Shown: in pieces, positions 38,787 through 47,269 of the stretch
Position numbering within the stretch: position 1 is the first letter of the stretch
Layout: the number at the start of each line of letters is the position of its first letter
Source of the DNA: Streptococcus sp. S1
GTDB lineage: Bacteria; Bacillota; Bacilli; Lactobacillales; Streptococcaceae
Assembly: GCF_034137685.1 (NCBI RefSeq)
Contig: NZ_CP139418.1
Coordinates: forward strand, 1,081,001-1,145,000
Direction: 5' to 3'
DNA: 64,000 nt
The notes under the pieces: generated by a model
The model's input: only the letters and a program-made list of their open reading frames with translations
What the model was told of the DNA's origin: nothing
Database searches by the model: none
Program-made: the position numbers and the translations under genes

Positions 38787-38815
38787 TTGACTTTTGAAAT
38801 CCTTTTCACTACAAT
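38787..38815 (+). promoter_or_regulatory. Promoter of the aldo/keto reductase gene
   Basis: TTGACT 38787-38792, 17-base spacer, TACAAT 38810-38815; AAAAGGAGG before ATG 38840. Confidence 0.8.
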
Positions 38816-38839
38816 AGAACTACAGAAAAGGAGGCGGAC

Positions 38840-39763
38840 ATGAACTATATTGAGTTTGCTGAAAATGAGCGTCTGTCCACGATTGTCCTTGGGATGATGC
38901 GGATCAGTCAGATGAGTGAAGATGAGGTGGAGGCCTTGGTAGAGGCAGCCTTGTCGATTGGCATTAACACCTTTGACCTAGCGGATATCTATGGTGATGG
39001 CCAGTGTGAGGTCCTGTTGGGTAAGGTTCTCAAGCGCCGTCCGGATCTTCGGAACCAGATGTGGATCCAGTCCAAGTGTGGCATTCGCAAAGACGGTTTT
39101 ACCTATTTTGATTTTTCCAAGGACTATATTTTGGACTCCGTCGATGGCATCCTCGATCGTCTGCAGATCGAGCGCTTAGATAGTCTCCTCCTTCACCGAC
39201 CGGATGCCCTCATGGAACCGGAAGAAGTGGCAGCAGCTTTTGATCAGTTGGAGCAAGCGGGCAAGGTTCGTCATTTTGGGGTGTCCAATCAAAATCCCAT
39301 GATGATGGAATTGCTTAAGACGGCTGTCAAACAACCTCTCAAGGTCAACCAGCTGCAGTTGAGTGCCGCCTTTACACCGAGCTTTGAAGCTGGTTTTCAT
39401 GTCAACATGGAAGGGGCAAAAGCAGCCGTGCGAGATGGCAGTGTCTTTGAGTATTGTCGTTTAACTGATACTGTGATTCAGGCCTGGTCTGTCCTCCAGC
39501 ATGGCTATTTCAAGGGGAATTTTGTCGGCAAGGAAGAGTTTGCAGCTCTCAATCATGTCCTTACTGACTTGGCGAAAAAATACCAGGTCACACCGACAGC
39601 TATCGCCCTTGCTTGGGTCCTCCGCTATCCTGGTAAGATGCAGGCGGTCATCGGAACGACCAAGCCCCAGCATGTCCTTGAAGCAGGGAAAGCAGCAGCA
39701 GTGACCCTAACGCGCAAGGAGTGGTACCAAATCTACTTGGCGGCGGGAAATGATTTGCCTTAG
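38840..39763 (+). CDS. Aldo/keto reductase, YdhF-like
   Basis: The 307-residue protein has the AKR catalytic tetrad in order: Asp and Tyr in FDLADIYGDG (near 45-50), Lys in WIQSKCGI (near 79), His in SLLLHRPD (near 117), and the cofactor loop WVLRYPGKMQAVIGTTKP. It would reduce carbonyl compounds with NADPH. Closest in layout to the YdhF group; substrate unknown. It stands alone between two regulated transport cassettes. Confidence 0.9.
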   Translation: MNYIEFAENERLSTIVLGMMRISQMSEDEVEALVEAALSIGINTFDLADIYGDGQCEVLLGKVLKRRPDLRNQMWIQSKCGIRKDGFTYFDFSKDYILDSVDGILDRLQIERLDSLLLHRPDALMEPEEVAAAFDQLEQAGKVRHFGVSNQNPMMMELLKTAVKQPLKVNQLQLSAAFTPSFEAGFHVNMEGAKAAVRDGSVFEYCRLTDTVIQAWSVLQHGYFKGNFVGKEEFAALNHVLTDLAKKYQVTPTAIALAWVLRYPGKMQAVIGTTKPQHVLEAGKAAAVTLTRKEWYQIYLAAGNDLP

Positions 39764-39776
39764 AATAATGGTTATC

Positions 39777-39815
39777 AAACCAGATTCCACTCTTATCGGT
39801 GGTCTGGTTTTTGTT
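39777..39815 (+). terminator. Terminator after the aldo/keto reductase gene
   Basis: AAACCAGA 39777-39784 pairs with TCTGGTTT 39803-39810, with an inner CCAC/GGTGG stem and T-rich tail. Confidence 0.85.
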
Positions 39816-39835
39816 TTGTGGTTTTCAGATTTTTC

Positions 39836-39865
39836 TTGACAAGTCTTTCTTTTTTATGGTATTCT
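39836..39865 (+). promoter_or_regulatory. Promoter of the TetR/ABC cassette
   Basis: TTGACA 39836-39841, 18-base spacer, TATTCT 39860-39865 with TGg before it. The expected start point lies inside the first palindrome. Confidence 0.75.
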
Positions 39866-39869
39866 TTAT

Positions 39870-39897
39870 GCAACAAGTGTTGCGCAACAGATGTTGC
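39870..39897 (+). promoter_or_regulatory. Tandem palindromic operators for the TetR-type regulator
   Basis: Two directly joined 14-base palindromes, GCAACAAGTGTTGC (39870-39883) and GCAACAGATGTTGC (39884-39897), share the half-site GCAACA. They start four bases after the -10 box and end 14 bases before ATG 39912, a good place for repression by the protein encoded next (autoregulation). Confidence 0.8.
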
Positions 39898-39911
39898 GTG
39901 AAAGGAGTCTT

Positions 39912-40487
39912 ATGCCACCCAAGGTTAAATTTAGTAAAGAGGCTATGATTGGGACAGCTTTACAATTGGTGAGAGAAGAGGGAATGGCTAGTTTAACTGC
40001 TAGAGCATTAGCGGAGAAACTGGGAGCCACACCGAGAGTCATTTTTGGGCAATTTGCCAATATGGCTGAGTTACAAGCAGAGGTTATTGGTGCTGCGGAG
40101 ATGGTGGTGGTGGAGTATATTCGCAAGGCCTTAGAAGATGAGAAACCTTTTCGATCTGTCGGAGTTGCTTATATCCTTTTCGCTTCAAAAGAACCCCAAC
40201 TCTTTCAATTGCTTTTCCAAAATCCTAGTAAAGATCCGATTCGTCGCTTTCAAGATTTTCTTCCCATGAAGGATCATAGTTACCAATTAGTTCTGGATTC
40301 GATTGTCGCAGACTATCCTTTGACTGTAGAGGAAGCTAGTCGCTTGTACCAGCATCTATTTATCTACTCACACGGGATGGCCTCTATGGTTGCTTCTGGT
40401 ATTTATCAGTTCGGCATGGAAGAAGTGATTGGATTACTGACAGAGGTTTGTCAATCTCTCATCAAAGAAATGGTAGGAAAGAAATGA
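39912..40487 (+). CDS. TetR family transcriptional regulator
   Basis: A 191-residue protein with an N-terminal HTH (AMIGTALQLVREEGMASLTARALAEKLGATPRVIFGQFANMAEL, about residues 10-55) and a helical ligand-binding part. ATG 39912 after AAAGGAG is preferred to the ATG 39891, which lies within the operator. The stop overlaps the ABC ATPase start (ATGA), so it is co-translated with an ABC/FtsX pair it probably controls. It is typical of regulators of antimicrobial or lipid export genes. Confidence 0.9.
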   Translation: MPPKVKFSKEAMIGTALQLVREEGMASLTARALAEKLGATPRVIFGQFANMAELQAEVIGAAEMVVVEYIRKALEDEKPFRSVGVAYILFASKEPQLFQLLFQNPSKDPIRRFQDFLPMKDHSYQLVLDSIVADYPLTVEEASRLYQHLFIYSHGMASMVASGIYQFGMEEVIGLLTEVCQSLIKEMVGKK

Positions 40488-41164
40488 TTCAACTAGAAAA
40501 TGTACACAAAAGTTACGGCCAAACCAAGGTTTTAAAGGGGATTGATTTGCAGATACAAGACCAGGATGATGTGGTTATCCTCGGTCCTTCTGGATCGGGC
40601 AAGTCAACTCTCTTAAATGTGTTATCAGGCTTAGAAAAGGTAGACGAAGGGCATATCCTTATTCAAGGACAAGATTTGTCTCAACTCACGGATGCTCAAT
40701 TGACAGCCTTTAGACGTGAGAAGATTGCCTTTATCTTCCAGCAGTATTATTTATTGCCGAATCTGACGGTCAGACAGAATGTAAAGATGGGTGCTGACCT
40801 GGCAAACAATCATGATTTTTTGCAGATCATCGAGGATTTGGGGCTTGGCGATAAGCTGGACAAGTATCCGAGTGAATTGTCTGGTGGGGAACAGCAGAGA
40901 GTGTCCATTGCTCGGGCCTTGGCCAAAAAGCCAGAGATTCTCTTCTTAGATGAGCCGACGGGAGCCCTGGATGAAGAAACAGGGCGCAAGATTCTGGACT
41001 ATATCTGGAAGTTGAAGGAAAAGCTAGGCTTTACCCTCATCATGGTGACGCACAACCAAAATATTGCGGATATGGCTAGAACCATTATTCGTGTCAATAG
41101 TGGCAAGATTACCCAAGTTGTGACCAATGATCAGCCTCAGACTGCCTATGAGATTGGATGGTAA
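40484..41164 (+). CDS. ABC transporter ATPase, LolD/MacB type
   Basis: The 226-residue ATPase has Walker A GPSGSGKS near residue 38, the signature [10 protein letters not shown] near 131, Walker [13 protein letters not shown] near 152 and the switch His in VTHNQ near 188. This belongs to the group that works with FtsX-like permeases (MacB, LolD, BceA), which use ATP for mechanical work at the outer face rather than for transport through the membrane. Its ATG overlaps the TetR stop, and the permease follows after 3 bases. Confidence 0.93.
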   Translation: MIQLENVHKSYGQTKVLKGIDLQIQDQDDVVILGPSGSGKSTLLNVLSGLEKVDEGHILIQGQDLSQLTDAQLTAFRREKIAFIFQQYYLLPNLTVRQNVKMGADLANNHDFLQIIEDLGLGDKLDKYPSELSGGEQQRVSIARALAKKPEILFLDEPTGALDEETGRKILDYIWKLKEKLGFTLIMVTHNQNIADMARTIIRVNSGKITQVVTNDQPQTAYEIGW

Positions 41165-41167
41165 GCC

Positions 41168-42313
41168 ATGTTTTCAGTAAAAGATATTCGAAAATTAGTT
41201 GTCGTCAGTATCATTGGGGCTTGTGCGGTCTTTGTGGCCAATCTCTTCTTGAATTTTTATCTGGATATCGAACAGTTGGAGATTTCGAAAACCAATCCCA
41301 TGATGCAGACCTACTATGATGCCCAAGTTTCGCTTTCTTGGATGGTGGCCATGGTCAGTGGGGTCGTCTTGTCCTTGACGTCGGTCCTTCTCATGTGTTT
41401 TTATATCAAACAATTTGTCGATGACCACAAGGAACAATTAGGGATTTTAAAGGCTTTGGGATATAGTAATGGCCAGTTGGCGAAACGATTTTGGGCCTTT
41501 GGACTCAGTTTTGGAGCTGGAGCGCTTCTCGGCTATTTTGCTTCATTTCTCATGATGAGACATTTTTACGACTTCCGTAATGAGAAGGGGATTTTGCCAG
41601 AAATTACCATTCACCTTCACTGGCAACTCTTGCTTGCTTTGGTGATCCTGCCAACGACCTTCTTTATGCTTCTCGCGATTGGTTATGCTAGAAGACAACT
41701 ACAAACGCCGGCTCTTCGCTTATTGAAAAAATCTCCAACACCAATCAAGGTCAAAAGGAGAAAGCGAGCTCCTAAGAAAGAGAAAGACTTCCTAAAAGAG
41801 CTGTCCTCGTCACTGATATGGGGGAGAAAATCTATCTTGTTTTTTGTGGTCTTTGGATCCATGTGTTTTGCGGCCATGGTTCAATTGTCCTTTGGCCTCA
41901 GGGATTACACAGATGACATCATCCAAACCATGATGATTATGATTGGCTTGATCCTTTCTTTCTCGATTCTCTTTTTGTCATTGGGGATTGTGGTCTCAGA
42001 AAGCCGCGAAACCTTGGCTCTTATGAAGGCTTTTGGCTACACCAATCGTGAATGCCAAAGTCATATTCTCGCTCCCTATCGTTTTTGGGCTTATTTAGGA
42101 TTTGTTCTTGGGACGGCTTATCAATATGGCATTATGGAAATCTTGATCGGTGTGATCAAAGATACGGTTCCTGAAAAGATTGAGCATTACTTTGATGGGA
42201 ATGTGTGCTTCTGGACCTTGCTTGCTTTTGCTGTGGTTTACGAAAGCCTCTTTTATCTATCCAACAGAAAACTACAAAAACAAACCATCAAAGAAGTGCT
42301 CTTAGCTGAATAA
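41168..42313 (+). CDS. FtsX-like permease
   Basis: The 381-residue membrane protein has an N-terminal segment (about residues 10-30), an FtsX-like unit with HKEQLGILKALGYSNGQLAKRF and three segments, and a second unit with SRETLALMKAFGYTNRECQ and further segments. The two coupling helices are seen directly. The extracellular loops are short, unlike MacB or BceB, so it may be a simple substrate-extracting partner. Its role is likely defence against a membrane-active compound, under TetR control; this is an inference. Repeat B follows three bases after the stop. Confidence 0.88.
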   Translation: MFSVKDIRKLVVVSIIGACAVFVANLFLNFYLDIEQLEISKTNPMMQTYYDAQVSLSWMVAMVSGVVLSLTSVLLMCFYIKQFVDDHKEQLGILKALGYSNGQLAKRFWAFGLSFGAGALLGYFASFLMMRHFYDFRNEKGILPEITIHLHWQLLLALVILPTTFFMLLAIGYARRQLQTPALRLLKKSPTPIKVKRRKRAPKKEKDFLKELSSSLIWGRKSILFFVVFGSMCFAAMVQLSFGLRDYTDDIIQTMMIMIGLILSFSILFLSLGIVVSESRETLALMKAFGYTNRECQSHILAPYRFWAYLGFVLGTAYQYGIMEILIGVIKDTVPEKIEHYFDGNVCFWTLLAFAVVYESLFYLSNRKLQKQTIKEVLLAE

Positions 42314-42316
42314 ATA

Positions 42317-42500
42317 AAAAAGAGAGTGGGACAGAAATTGGTAATTCGTTAGAATTCGATTTCGTCGTCCCACCTCCGCACAGTTGAGTAGGGCTGTAAA
42401 AGCTGATGAAATCAGCGTAGTAGGGCCCACTCAACCACTGCGTCTTGCTCGACAATCCAAAGACAATTGAGAGGCTAGGACTTTTGTCCCAGCCTCTTTT
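42317..42500. repeat. Repeat family B, copy 1
   Basis: 184 bases with imperfect terminal inverted repeats AAAAGAGAGTGGGACA and TTGTCCCAGCCTCTTTT. Inside are a hairpin with GTGGGAC and GTCCCAC arms and a larger one with TTGAGTaGGGC and GCCCACTCAA arms enclosing AGCTGAT/ATCAGC. It ends in a T-rich stem that could act as a terminator for the permease gene. It matches 62654-62830 at nearly every base and gives spurious small ORFs on the minus strand. Confidence 0.88.
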
Positions 42501-42539
42501 GCACTGAATAAACAGAAAAAATGACACTGTCTAAAAATC

Positions 42540-42568
42540 TTGCATTTTTTTGTAATTTAGGTTACAAT
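42540..42568 (+). promoter_or_regulatory. Promoter of the ABC exporter operon
   Basis: TTGCAT 42540-42545, 17-base spacer, TACAAT 42563-42568. Confidence 0.7.
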
Positions 42569-42574
42569 GAAGAC

Positions 42575-42698
42575 TATAAAAAATGCGTAATCCCTAGGGT
42601 CTTTCCCTCAGGGAATTTTGTGTGTTTTGACCTATTTTCGGTGGAAAGAAGCTTTGCTTCTACCACAGGAAAAAGTATGAATAACATTGGAGGTAATA
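42575..42698 (+). promoter_or_regulatory. Structured leader of the ABC exporter operon
   Basis: The 124-base leader holds TCCCT-AGGG/CCCT-AGGGA nested arms (42591-42614) and a stronger hairpin GTGG..AGAAGC/GCTTCT.CCAC (about 42642-42667). An ATG at 42677 with AGGAAA before it opens a 36-codon frame overlapping the start of the exporter gene. Heterodimeric drug exporters of Firmicutes often have leader-based, ribosome-sensing control; that role here is inference. Confidence 0.45.
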
Positions 42699-44444
42699 AT
42701 GATTCGATCCTTAATTTCCGAGATCAAAGAATTCAAGAAGCCCTCGATTTTGGCTTCCTTGTTCATGGTATTTGGAGTCATGTTTGAGATTTCGATTCCC
42801 TTTGTCATGGCGAGTCTTTTGGACCAGGGTGTTCAACAAAGAAACATGAACAATATTTTGTTTTACGGTGGGCTCATGCTGGTCTGTGCCTTTCTCTCCC
42901 TCTTTTGTGGGATGCAGTCTGCCCGTTATGGCGCCTATGCATCGGCTGGTTTTGCCAAAAACCTTCGTCGGGCCATTTTCAAAAAGGTTCAAACCTTCTC
43001 ATTTGAGAATATTGATCAGTTCTCATCAGGTGGGTTAGTCACTCGGATGATGACGGACGTAACCAATGTGCAAAATGCCTATCAAATGGTGATCCGGATC
43101 TGTGTACGGGCACCGCTCAATTTGATCTTTGCCATTGTTGCTTGTTTCTTGATCAATCCGGAAATGGCCATGATCTTTGTCTATGTGACCATCTTTTTGG
43201 CAGCTGTCTTAAGCATCATCATGAAGATTGTGTATCCGCTCTTCACAGAAGTATTTGAAGCTTATGATAATCTCAACAATAGCATTCAAGAAAACATCAC
43301 CAATATGCGGGTGGTGAAGTCCTACGTTAAGGAAGCAGATGAAACCGTTAAATTCAAGAAGGCTTCGCGTTTGATTTATAACATGTTTATGAAGGCTATC
43401 CGTGTCGTTGTCTTGAGTAGCCCAGCTATGATGCTTTCCATGTATGCTTCTTTCCTTTTGATCTCTTGGATTGGGGCACATCTGATCGTTGGTGGTCAAC
43501 TCTCTACTGGGAATTTGACTTCTATGTTTAGTTACACCATGACCATTCTCATGTCGCTCATGATGTTTATGATGATCTTTGTCATGTTGTCGATTTCCAT
43601 GGCTTCTGTCGAGCGGATCAATGAAGTCTTAACGACCAAAACGACGATTGACTCTCCAGAAAATGGGATCAAAGAAGTCGCTGATGGATCCATCAACTTT
43701 GAGGATGTGACCTTTGCTTATACCGATGAAAATGGCGACAAGACCCATGTCTTACAAGGGATTAATCTTTCCATTCGTTCAGGGGAAGTTATTGGTATCT
43801 TGGGAGGAACAGGATCAGGGAAATCAAGCTTGGTTCAGTTGATTCCTCGTCTCTATGATGTTGAGTCTGGTCGGGTGACAGTAGCAGGCCACGATGTCAA
43901 AGAATACGATCTTGATTCCCTTCGTAAGCAAGTGGCCATGGTTCTTCAGACCAATGTCCTGTTCTCTGGTACGATTAAAGAAAATATGCGCTGGGGAAAT
44001 AAGGATGCGACGGATGAAGAGATCATCGCAGCTTGTAAGATCGCCCAAGCCGATGAATTTATTCAAGATTTCAAAGAGGGTTATGACACCATGATTGAGC
44101 GTGGGGGATCCAATGTCTCAGGTGGTCAGCGCCAGCGTCTTTGTATCGCGCGTGCCCTTCTCATGAATCCCAAGATCTTGATCTTGGATGATTCGACTTC
44201 AGCGGTCGATACCAAGACGGATAGTTTGATCCGTCAAGGATTGGCAACCAGCTTGAAAGAGACCACCAAAATCATCATTGGTCAACGGATTTCCTCTATT
44301 CAAGATGCAGATCGTATTATCGTGATGAATGATGGTCAAATCGATGCGATCGGTCGTCACGAGGAATTGCTTGCGACCAATGCCATCTACCAAGAAGTAT
44401 ATGAAATGCAAACACAAGGGAAAGGAGAAGCAGATGAAAACTAA
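42699..44444 (+). CDS. Heterodimeric ABC exporter, subunit with degenerate ATPase site residues
   Basis: The 581-residue protein has a six-segment exporter membrane domain (residues 15-310) and a nucleotide-binding domain: Walker A GGTGSGKSS, canonical signature VSGGQRQRLC, but Walker B ILILDDSTSAVD (Asp in place of the catalytic Glu) and a switch Gln in IIIGQRISS in place of His. These changes mark the LmrC/BmrC-type partner of heterodimeric multidrug exporters (LmrCD, BmrCD, PatAB). ATG 42699 follows GGAGG. It overlaps the next gene by 11 bases. Confidence 0.92.
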   Translation: MIRSLISEIKEFKKPSILASLFMVFGVMFEISIPFVMASLLDQGVQQRNMNNILFYGGLMLVCAFLSLFCGMQSARYGAYASAGFAKNLRRAIFKKVQTFSFENIDQFSSGGLVTRMMTDVTNVQNAYQMVIRICVRAPLNLIFAIVACFLINPEMAMIFVYVTIFLAAVLSIIMKIVYPLFTEVFEAYDNLNNSIQENITNMRVVKSYVKEADETVKFKKASRLIYNMFMKAIRVVVLSSPAMMLSMYASFLLISWIGAHLIVGGQLSTGNLTSMFSYTMTILMSLMMFMMIFVMLSISMASVERINEVLTTKTTIDSPENGIKEVADGSINFEDVTFAYTDENGDKTHVLQGINLSIRSGEVIGILGGTGSGKSSLVQLIPRLYDVESGRVTVAGHDVKEYDLDSLRKQVAMVLQTNVLFSGTIKENMRWGNKDATDEEIIAACKIAQADEFIQDFKEGYDTMIERGGSNVSGGQRQRLCIARALLMNPKILILDDSTSAVDTKTDSLIRQGLATSLKETTKIIIGQRISSIQDADRIIVMNDGQIDAIGRHEELLATNAIYQEVYEMQTQGKGEADEN

Positions 44445-46302
44445 GAAAAAAGCAAATCTAGGCTCTATCCTTCGCCTGCTAGACTTCCTTTGGAAAAACC
44501 ACAAGGTATCCTTGATTGTTTCCTTTATCTTAATCATTCTATCGTCTCTTGCGACGGTTAATGTGACAGCTTCGATTCAGTCCTTGGTCGATGTCTATGT
44601 GGAGCCCATGCTGACAAGTAATAGCCATGATTTTGGACCGCTCTTGTCCTTCTTAACACGAGTTGGTTTGATCTGTTTGATCGGGGTCCTTGCTAACTAT
44701 GGCTTTACCTTGATCATGGCGACCGTTTCACAAGACTCACTTAGAAGTCTTCGAAATCAGTTGTTTGCTCGCATGCAAAAACTGCCAGTTCGTTACTTTG
44801 ATACCCACCAACACGGGGACATCATGTCTATCTATACCAATGATATTGATGCTCTTCGCCAAGCGATTGAACAATCCATTCCTCAACTCTTATCCTCAGC
44901 GATTACCATCCTTGGGGTAACGATTACCATGCTGACGGTTAGTCCGCTCTTGTTCTTGATTGTTCTTGTCATGGTCATCGTCATGGTCTTTATCATCAAG
45001 GATGTCTCTGGCAAGTCAGGTCGTTACTTTGGCGCCCAACAAAAGAACTTGGGGATTGAGAACGGCTTTATTGAAGAAATGATGTCTGGTCAAAAAGTGG
45101 TCAAGGCCTTTGTGCATGAAAGAGAAAGCATTGAGGATTTTGACCGGATCAATGACCAACTCTTTGAGTCTTCCTACCAAGCCAACCGCTATGCCAATGT
45201 CCTCATGCCGATTCTTGGGAACTTGGGAAATGTCTCCTTTGTTCTAACAGCCTTGATCGGGGGACTCTTTGCGCTAAACGGCGTCGGTGGTTTAACCATT
45301 GGTGGTCTCATGGCCTTTCTGCAATTGAACCGTTCCTTCACAGGTCCCATTGCACAGGTCTCTCAACAATTGAACTTTGTCCTCATGGCCTTGGCTGGTG
45401 GAGATCGTGTCTTTGATCTCTTGGATGAAGAAGAAGAAGTCGACCAAGGAAAAGTGACGCTGGTCAATTATGAACTGGTCGATGGAGAAATGGTCGAAAC
45501 TGATCAGAAAACCAAGAAATGGGCTTGGAAACACCCACGTCCAAACGGAGATTACCAGCTTGTCAAGATGGTCGGAAATGTGGTCTTTGATGATGTTGAT
45601 TTCTCTTATGATGGGAAGAAACAAATCCTTCATGGCATCAACTTGTACGCGGATAAGGGGCAAAAAGTGGCCTTTGTCGGAGCGACTGGTGCAGGAAAGA
45701 CAACCATCACCAACTTGATCAACCGCTTCTATGACATCCAATCCGGAATGATTACTTATGATGGGATCGATATTAAATTGATTGAGAAAGATTCTCTGCG
45801 TCGTTCCCTCGGAATCGTTCTTCAAGATACCCACTTATTCACTGGTACGATTGCGGAAAACATCGCTTATGGCCGTGCTGATGCAACACGGGAAGAAATC
45901 CTTGAAGCAGCTCGGATTGCCAATGTGGATTCCTTTGTTAAGCACTTGGATCAGGGCTATGAGACAGTCTTGACGGATGATGGGGCTGGCCTATCAAATG
46001 GTCAACGACAATTGATCGCCATTGCCCGTGCAGCCCTTGCCAATGCGCCTGTCTTGATTCTGGACGAAGCGACGTCTTCCATTGACTCACGGACAGAGAA
46101 AATGGTGCAAGAAGGGATGGATCGCCTGATGGAAGGTCGGACTGTCTTTGTTATCGCCCACCGTCTATCGACGATTGTCAATTCCGATGTCATCATGGTG
46201 ATGGACCACGGACGCATCATCGAGCGAGGCAACCATGCTTCCTTGATGGCAGAACGTGGCACCTATTACCGCCTGTACACCGGTGGACTTGAAATTGATT
46301 AA
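44434..46302 (+). CDS. Heterodimeric ABC exporter, catalytically competent subunit
   Basis: The 622-residue partner has Walker A GATGAGKTT, Walker B VLILDEATSSID with catalytic Glu and switch His in FVIAHRLSTI, but a changed signature LSNGQRQ in place of LSGGQ. Thus one ATP site (this Walker set plus the other subunit's VSGGQ) is complete and the other is degenerate, the LmrD/BmrD pattern. About 40 extra residues before the NBD (LVNYELVDGEMVETDQKTKK region) are typical. ATG 44434 follows AAAGGAG; an upstream frame at 44329 is inside the first gene. Substrates are likely hydrophobic drugs. Confidence 0.92.
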   Translation: MKTKKKANLGSILRLLDFLWKNHKVSLIVSFILIILSSLATVNVTASIQSLVDVYVEPMLTSNSHDFGPLLSFLTRVGLICLIGVLANYGFTLIMATVSQDSLRSLRNQLFARMQKLPVRYFDTHQHGDIMSIYTNDIDALRQAIEQSIPQLLSSAITILGVTITMLTVSPLLFLIVLVMVIVMVFIIKDVSGKSGRYFGAQQKNLGIENGFIEEMMSGQKVVKAFVHERESIEDFDRINDQLFESSYQANRYANVLMPILGNLGNVSFVLTALIGGLFALNGVGGLTIGGLMAFLQLNRSFTGPIAQVSQQLNFVLMALAGGDRVFDLLDEEEEVDQGKVTLVNYELVDGEMVETDQKTKKWAWKHPRPNGDYQLVKMVGNVVFDDVDFSYDGKKQILHGINLYADKGQKVAFVGATGAGKTTITNLINRFYDIQSGMITYDGIDIKLIEKDSLRRSLGIVLQDTHLFTGTIAENIAYGRADATREEILEAARIANVDSFVKHLDQGYETVLTDDGAGLSNGQRQLIAIARAALANAPVLILDEATSSIDSRTEKMVQEGMDRLMEGRTVFVIAHRLSTIVNSDVIMVMDHGRIIERGNHASLMAERGTYYRLYTGGLEID

Positions 46303-46310
46303 TAATAAAA

Positions 46311-46339
46311 AAAGCTTGAGCGTTGGCTCAGGCTTTTTT
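46311..46339 (+). terminator. Terminator of the ABC exporter operon
   Basis: AAAGCTTGAGC 46311-46321 pairs with GCTCAGGCTTT 46326-46336 (one mismatch), followed by TTT. Confidence 0.85.
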
Positions 46340-46366
46340 GGCTTATGGATAATGACTTCTTAGAAA

Positions 46367-46570
46367 CTTTCCTTAGGTGAGTACGGACGTTAGGTGAAAT
46401 TATCCAGTGGATGATTTCAGCAATCCAGGAAGTTCCATGACTAATTATTGAGCCCCTTCGCTCTTTAATTTCTGGGCTCAGGCTAAAACAGTTTCCCAAA
46501 CTGTTTTACTCTCAAAATTCCTGAGTGCCTGAAACGTTATTGTTTCAGGCACTTTTCTCACAACGGAAAG
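46367..46570. repeat. Repeat family A, copy 2
   Basis: 204 bases from CTTTCCTTAGGTGAG to CACAACGGAAAG, the ends being imperfect inverted repeats. Internal hairpins: AAATTATCC/GGATGATTT (a variable module not in the other copies), GAGCCC/GGGCTC, AAAACAGTTT/AAACTGTTTT and AGTGCCTGAAAC/GTTTCAGGCACT. No gene lies in it. Confidence 0.88.
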
Positions 46571-46595
46571 TCTCGAAAATAAATAGCCATTCATC

Positions 46596-46625
46596 AAAAA
46601 TCCTGACTACACTTTCAGGCTTTTT
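46596..46625 (-). terminator. Terminator of the glutathione peroxidase gene
   Basis: AAAAATCCTGA 46596-46606 pairs with TCAGGCTTTTT 46615-46625 with one mismatch; on the minus strand a T run follows. Confidence 0.7.
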
Positions 46626-46627
46626 GC

Positions 46628-47110
46628 TTATTTCTCAAGTAATTCTTGGATCAAGTCTTCCATAGCAGCTGGTTCTGTTTTGGAGGAGAAGCGTTGGGCG
46701 ACTTGGCCTTGTCGGTCGATGACAAATTTTGCAAAGTTCCATTCGATGCGTTTGCCTAGTGGCCCGGCTACTTGGTTTTTGAGCCAGTCATAAAGAGGAA
46801 GGGCTTCTTTACCATTAACCTTGGCTTTAGCGAATCGTGGGAAGGTGGTCTGGTAGTTGAGGCTACAGAAGCTATTGATTTCATCTGCAGTTCCTGGTGC
46901 CTGCCCCATGAATTGGTTGCAGGGAATGTCTAGGATTTCCAGCCCCTTTTCCTGGTAGCGCAGGTAGAGATCTTGCAATCCTTGGTATTGCGGGGTCAAG
47001 CCACAGCCTGTTGCTGTATTGACCACGATGAGGACCTTACCTTGGTAGTGAGAAAGGGGGATCTCCTCCCCATTCTGGTTTTCTAAAGAAAAATCATAAA
47101 TGCTGGTCAT
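46628..47110 (-). CDS. Glutathione peroxidase-like thiol peroxidase
   Basis: The 160-residue protein has the catalytic motif NTATGCGLTPQYQGLQ with Cys36 in place of selenocysteine, the Gln in DIPCNQFMGQ, and the Trp/Asn in EWNFAKFVIDRQG. It belongs to the bacterial BsaA/Gpo group, which reduce peroxides mostly with thioredoxin. It is transcribed away from rexB; the shared region 47111-47269 carries the rexB promoter. Confidence 0.94.
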   Translation of the reverse strand: MTSIYDFSLENQNGEEIPLSHYQGKVLIVVNTATGCGLTPQYQGLQDLYLRYQEKGLEILDIPCNQFMGQAPGTADEINSFCSLNYQTTFPRFAKAKVNGKEALPLYDWLKNQVAGPLGKRIEWNFAKFVIDRQGQVAQRFSSKTEPAAMEDLIQELLEK

Positions 47111-47212
47111 AGGTGGTATCCTTTCTGTCTCTTCAACTTTTATTGTAGCACAAATCTCCTAAAATGGGGCCAAGAGGAGCATGACTTCTTGCTTTAGTCC
47201 CTCCTGTGAAAA

Positions 47213-47221
47213 TGATATAAT
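47213..47221 (+). promoter_or_regulatory. Extended -10 promoter of rexB-rexA
   Basis: TGA-TATAAT (TATAAT 47216-47221), followed by AAAAGGAGA and ATG 47270; the -35 is weak (TTTAGT). Confidence 0.65.
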
Positions 47222-47269
47222 AAGAAGATAACAAGCTCTCAAGAAAATGCCAAAAGGAGAACGGATCGG

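Noticed and set aside
42288-42527. 79-residue minus-strand ORF over repeat B copy 1
   Set aside because: It is the translation of the repeat; a near-identical peptide arises at 62444-62788 from copy 2. No ribosome site, and the conserved feature is the fold, not the protein.
42567-42590. 7-codon frame (MKTIKNA) before the ABC exporter
   Set aside because: Its ATG overlaps the TACAAT -10 box, so it lies upstream of the transcript start.
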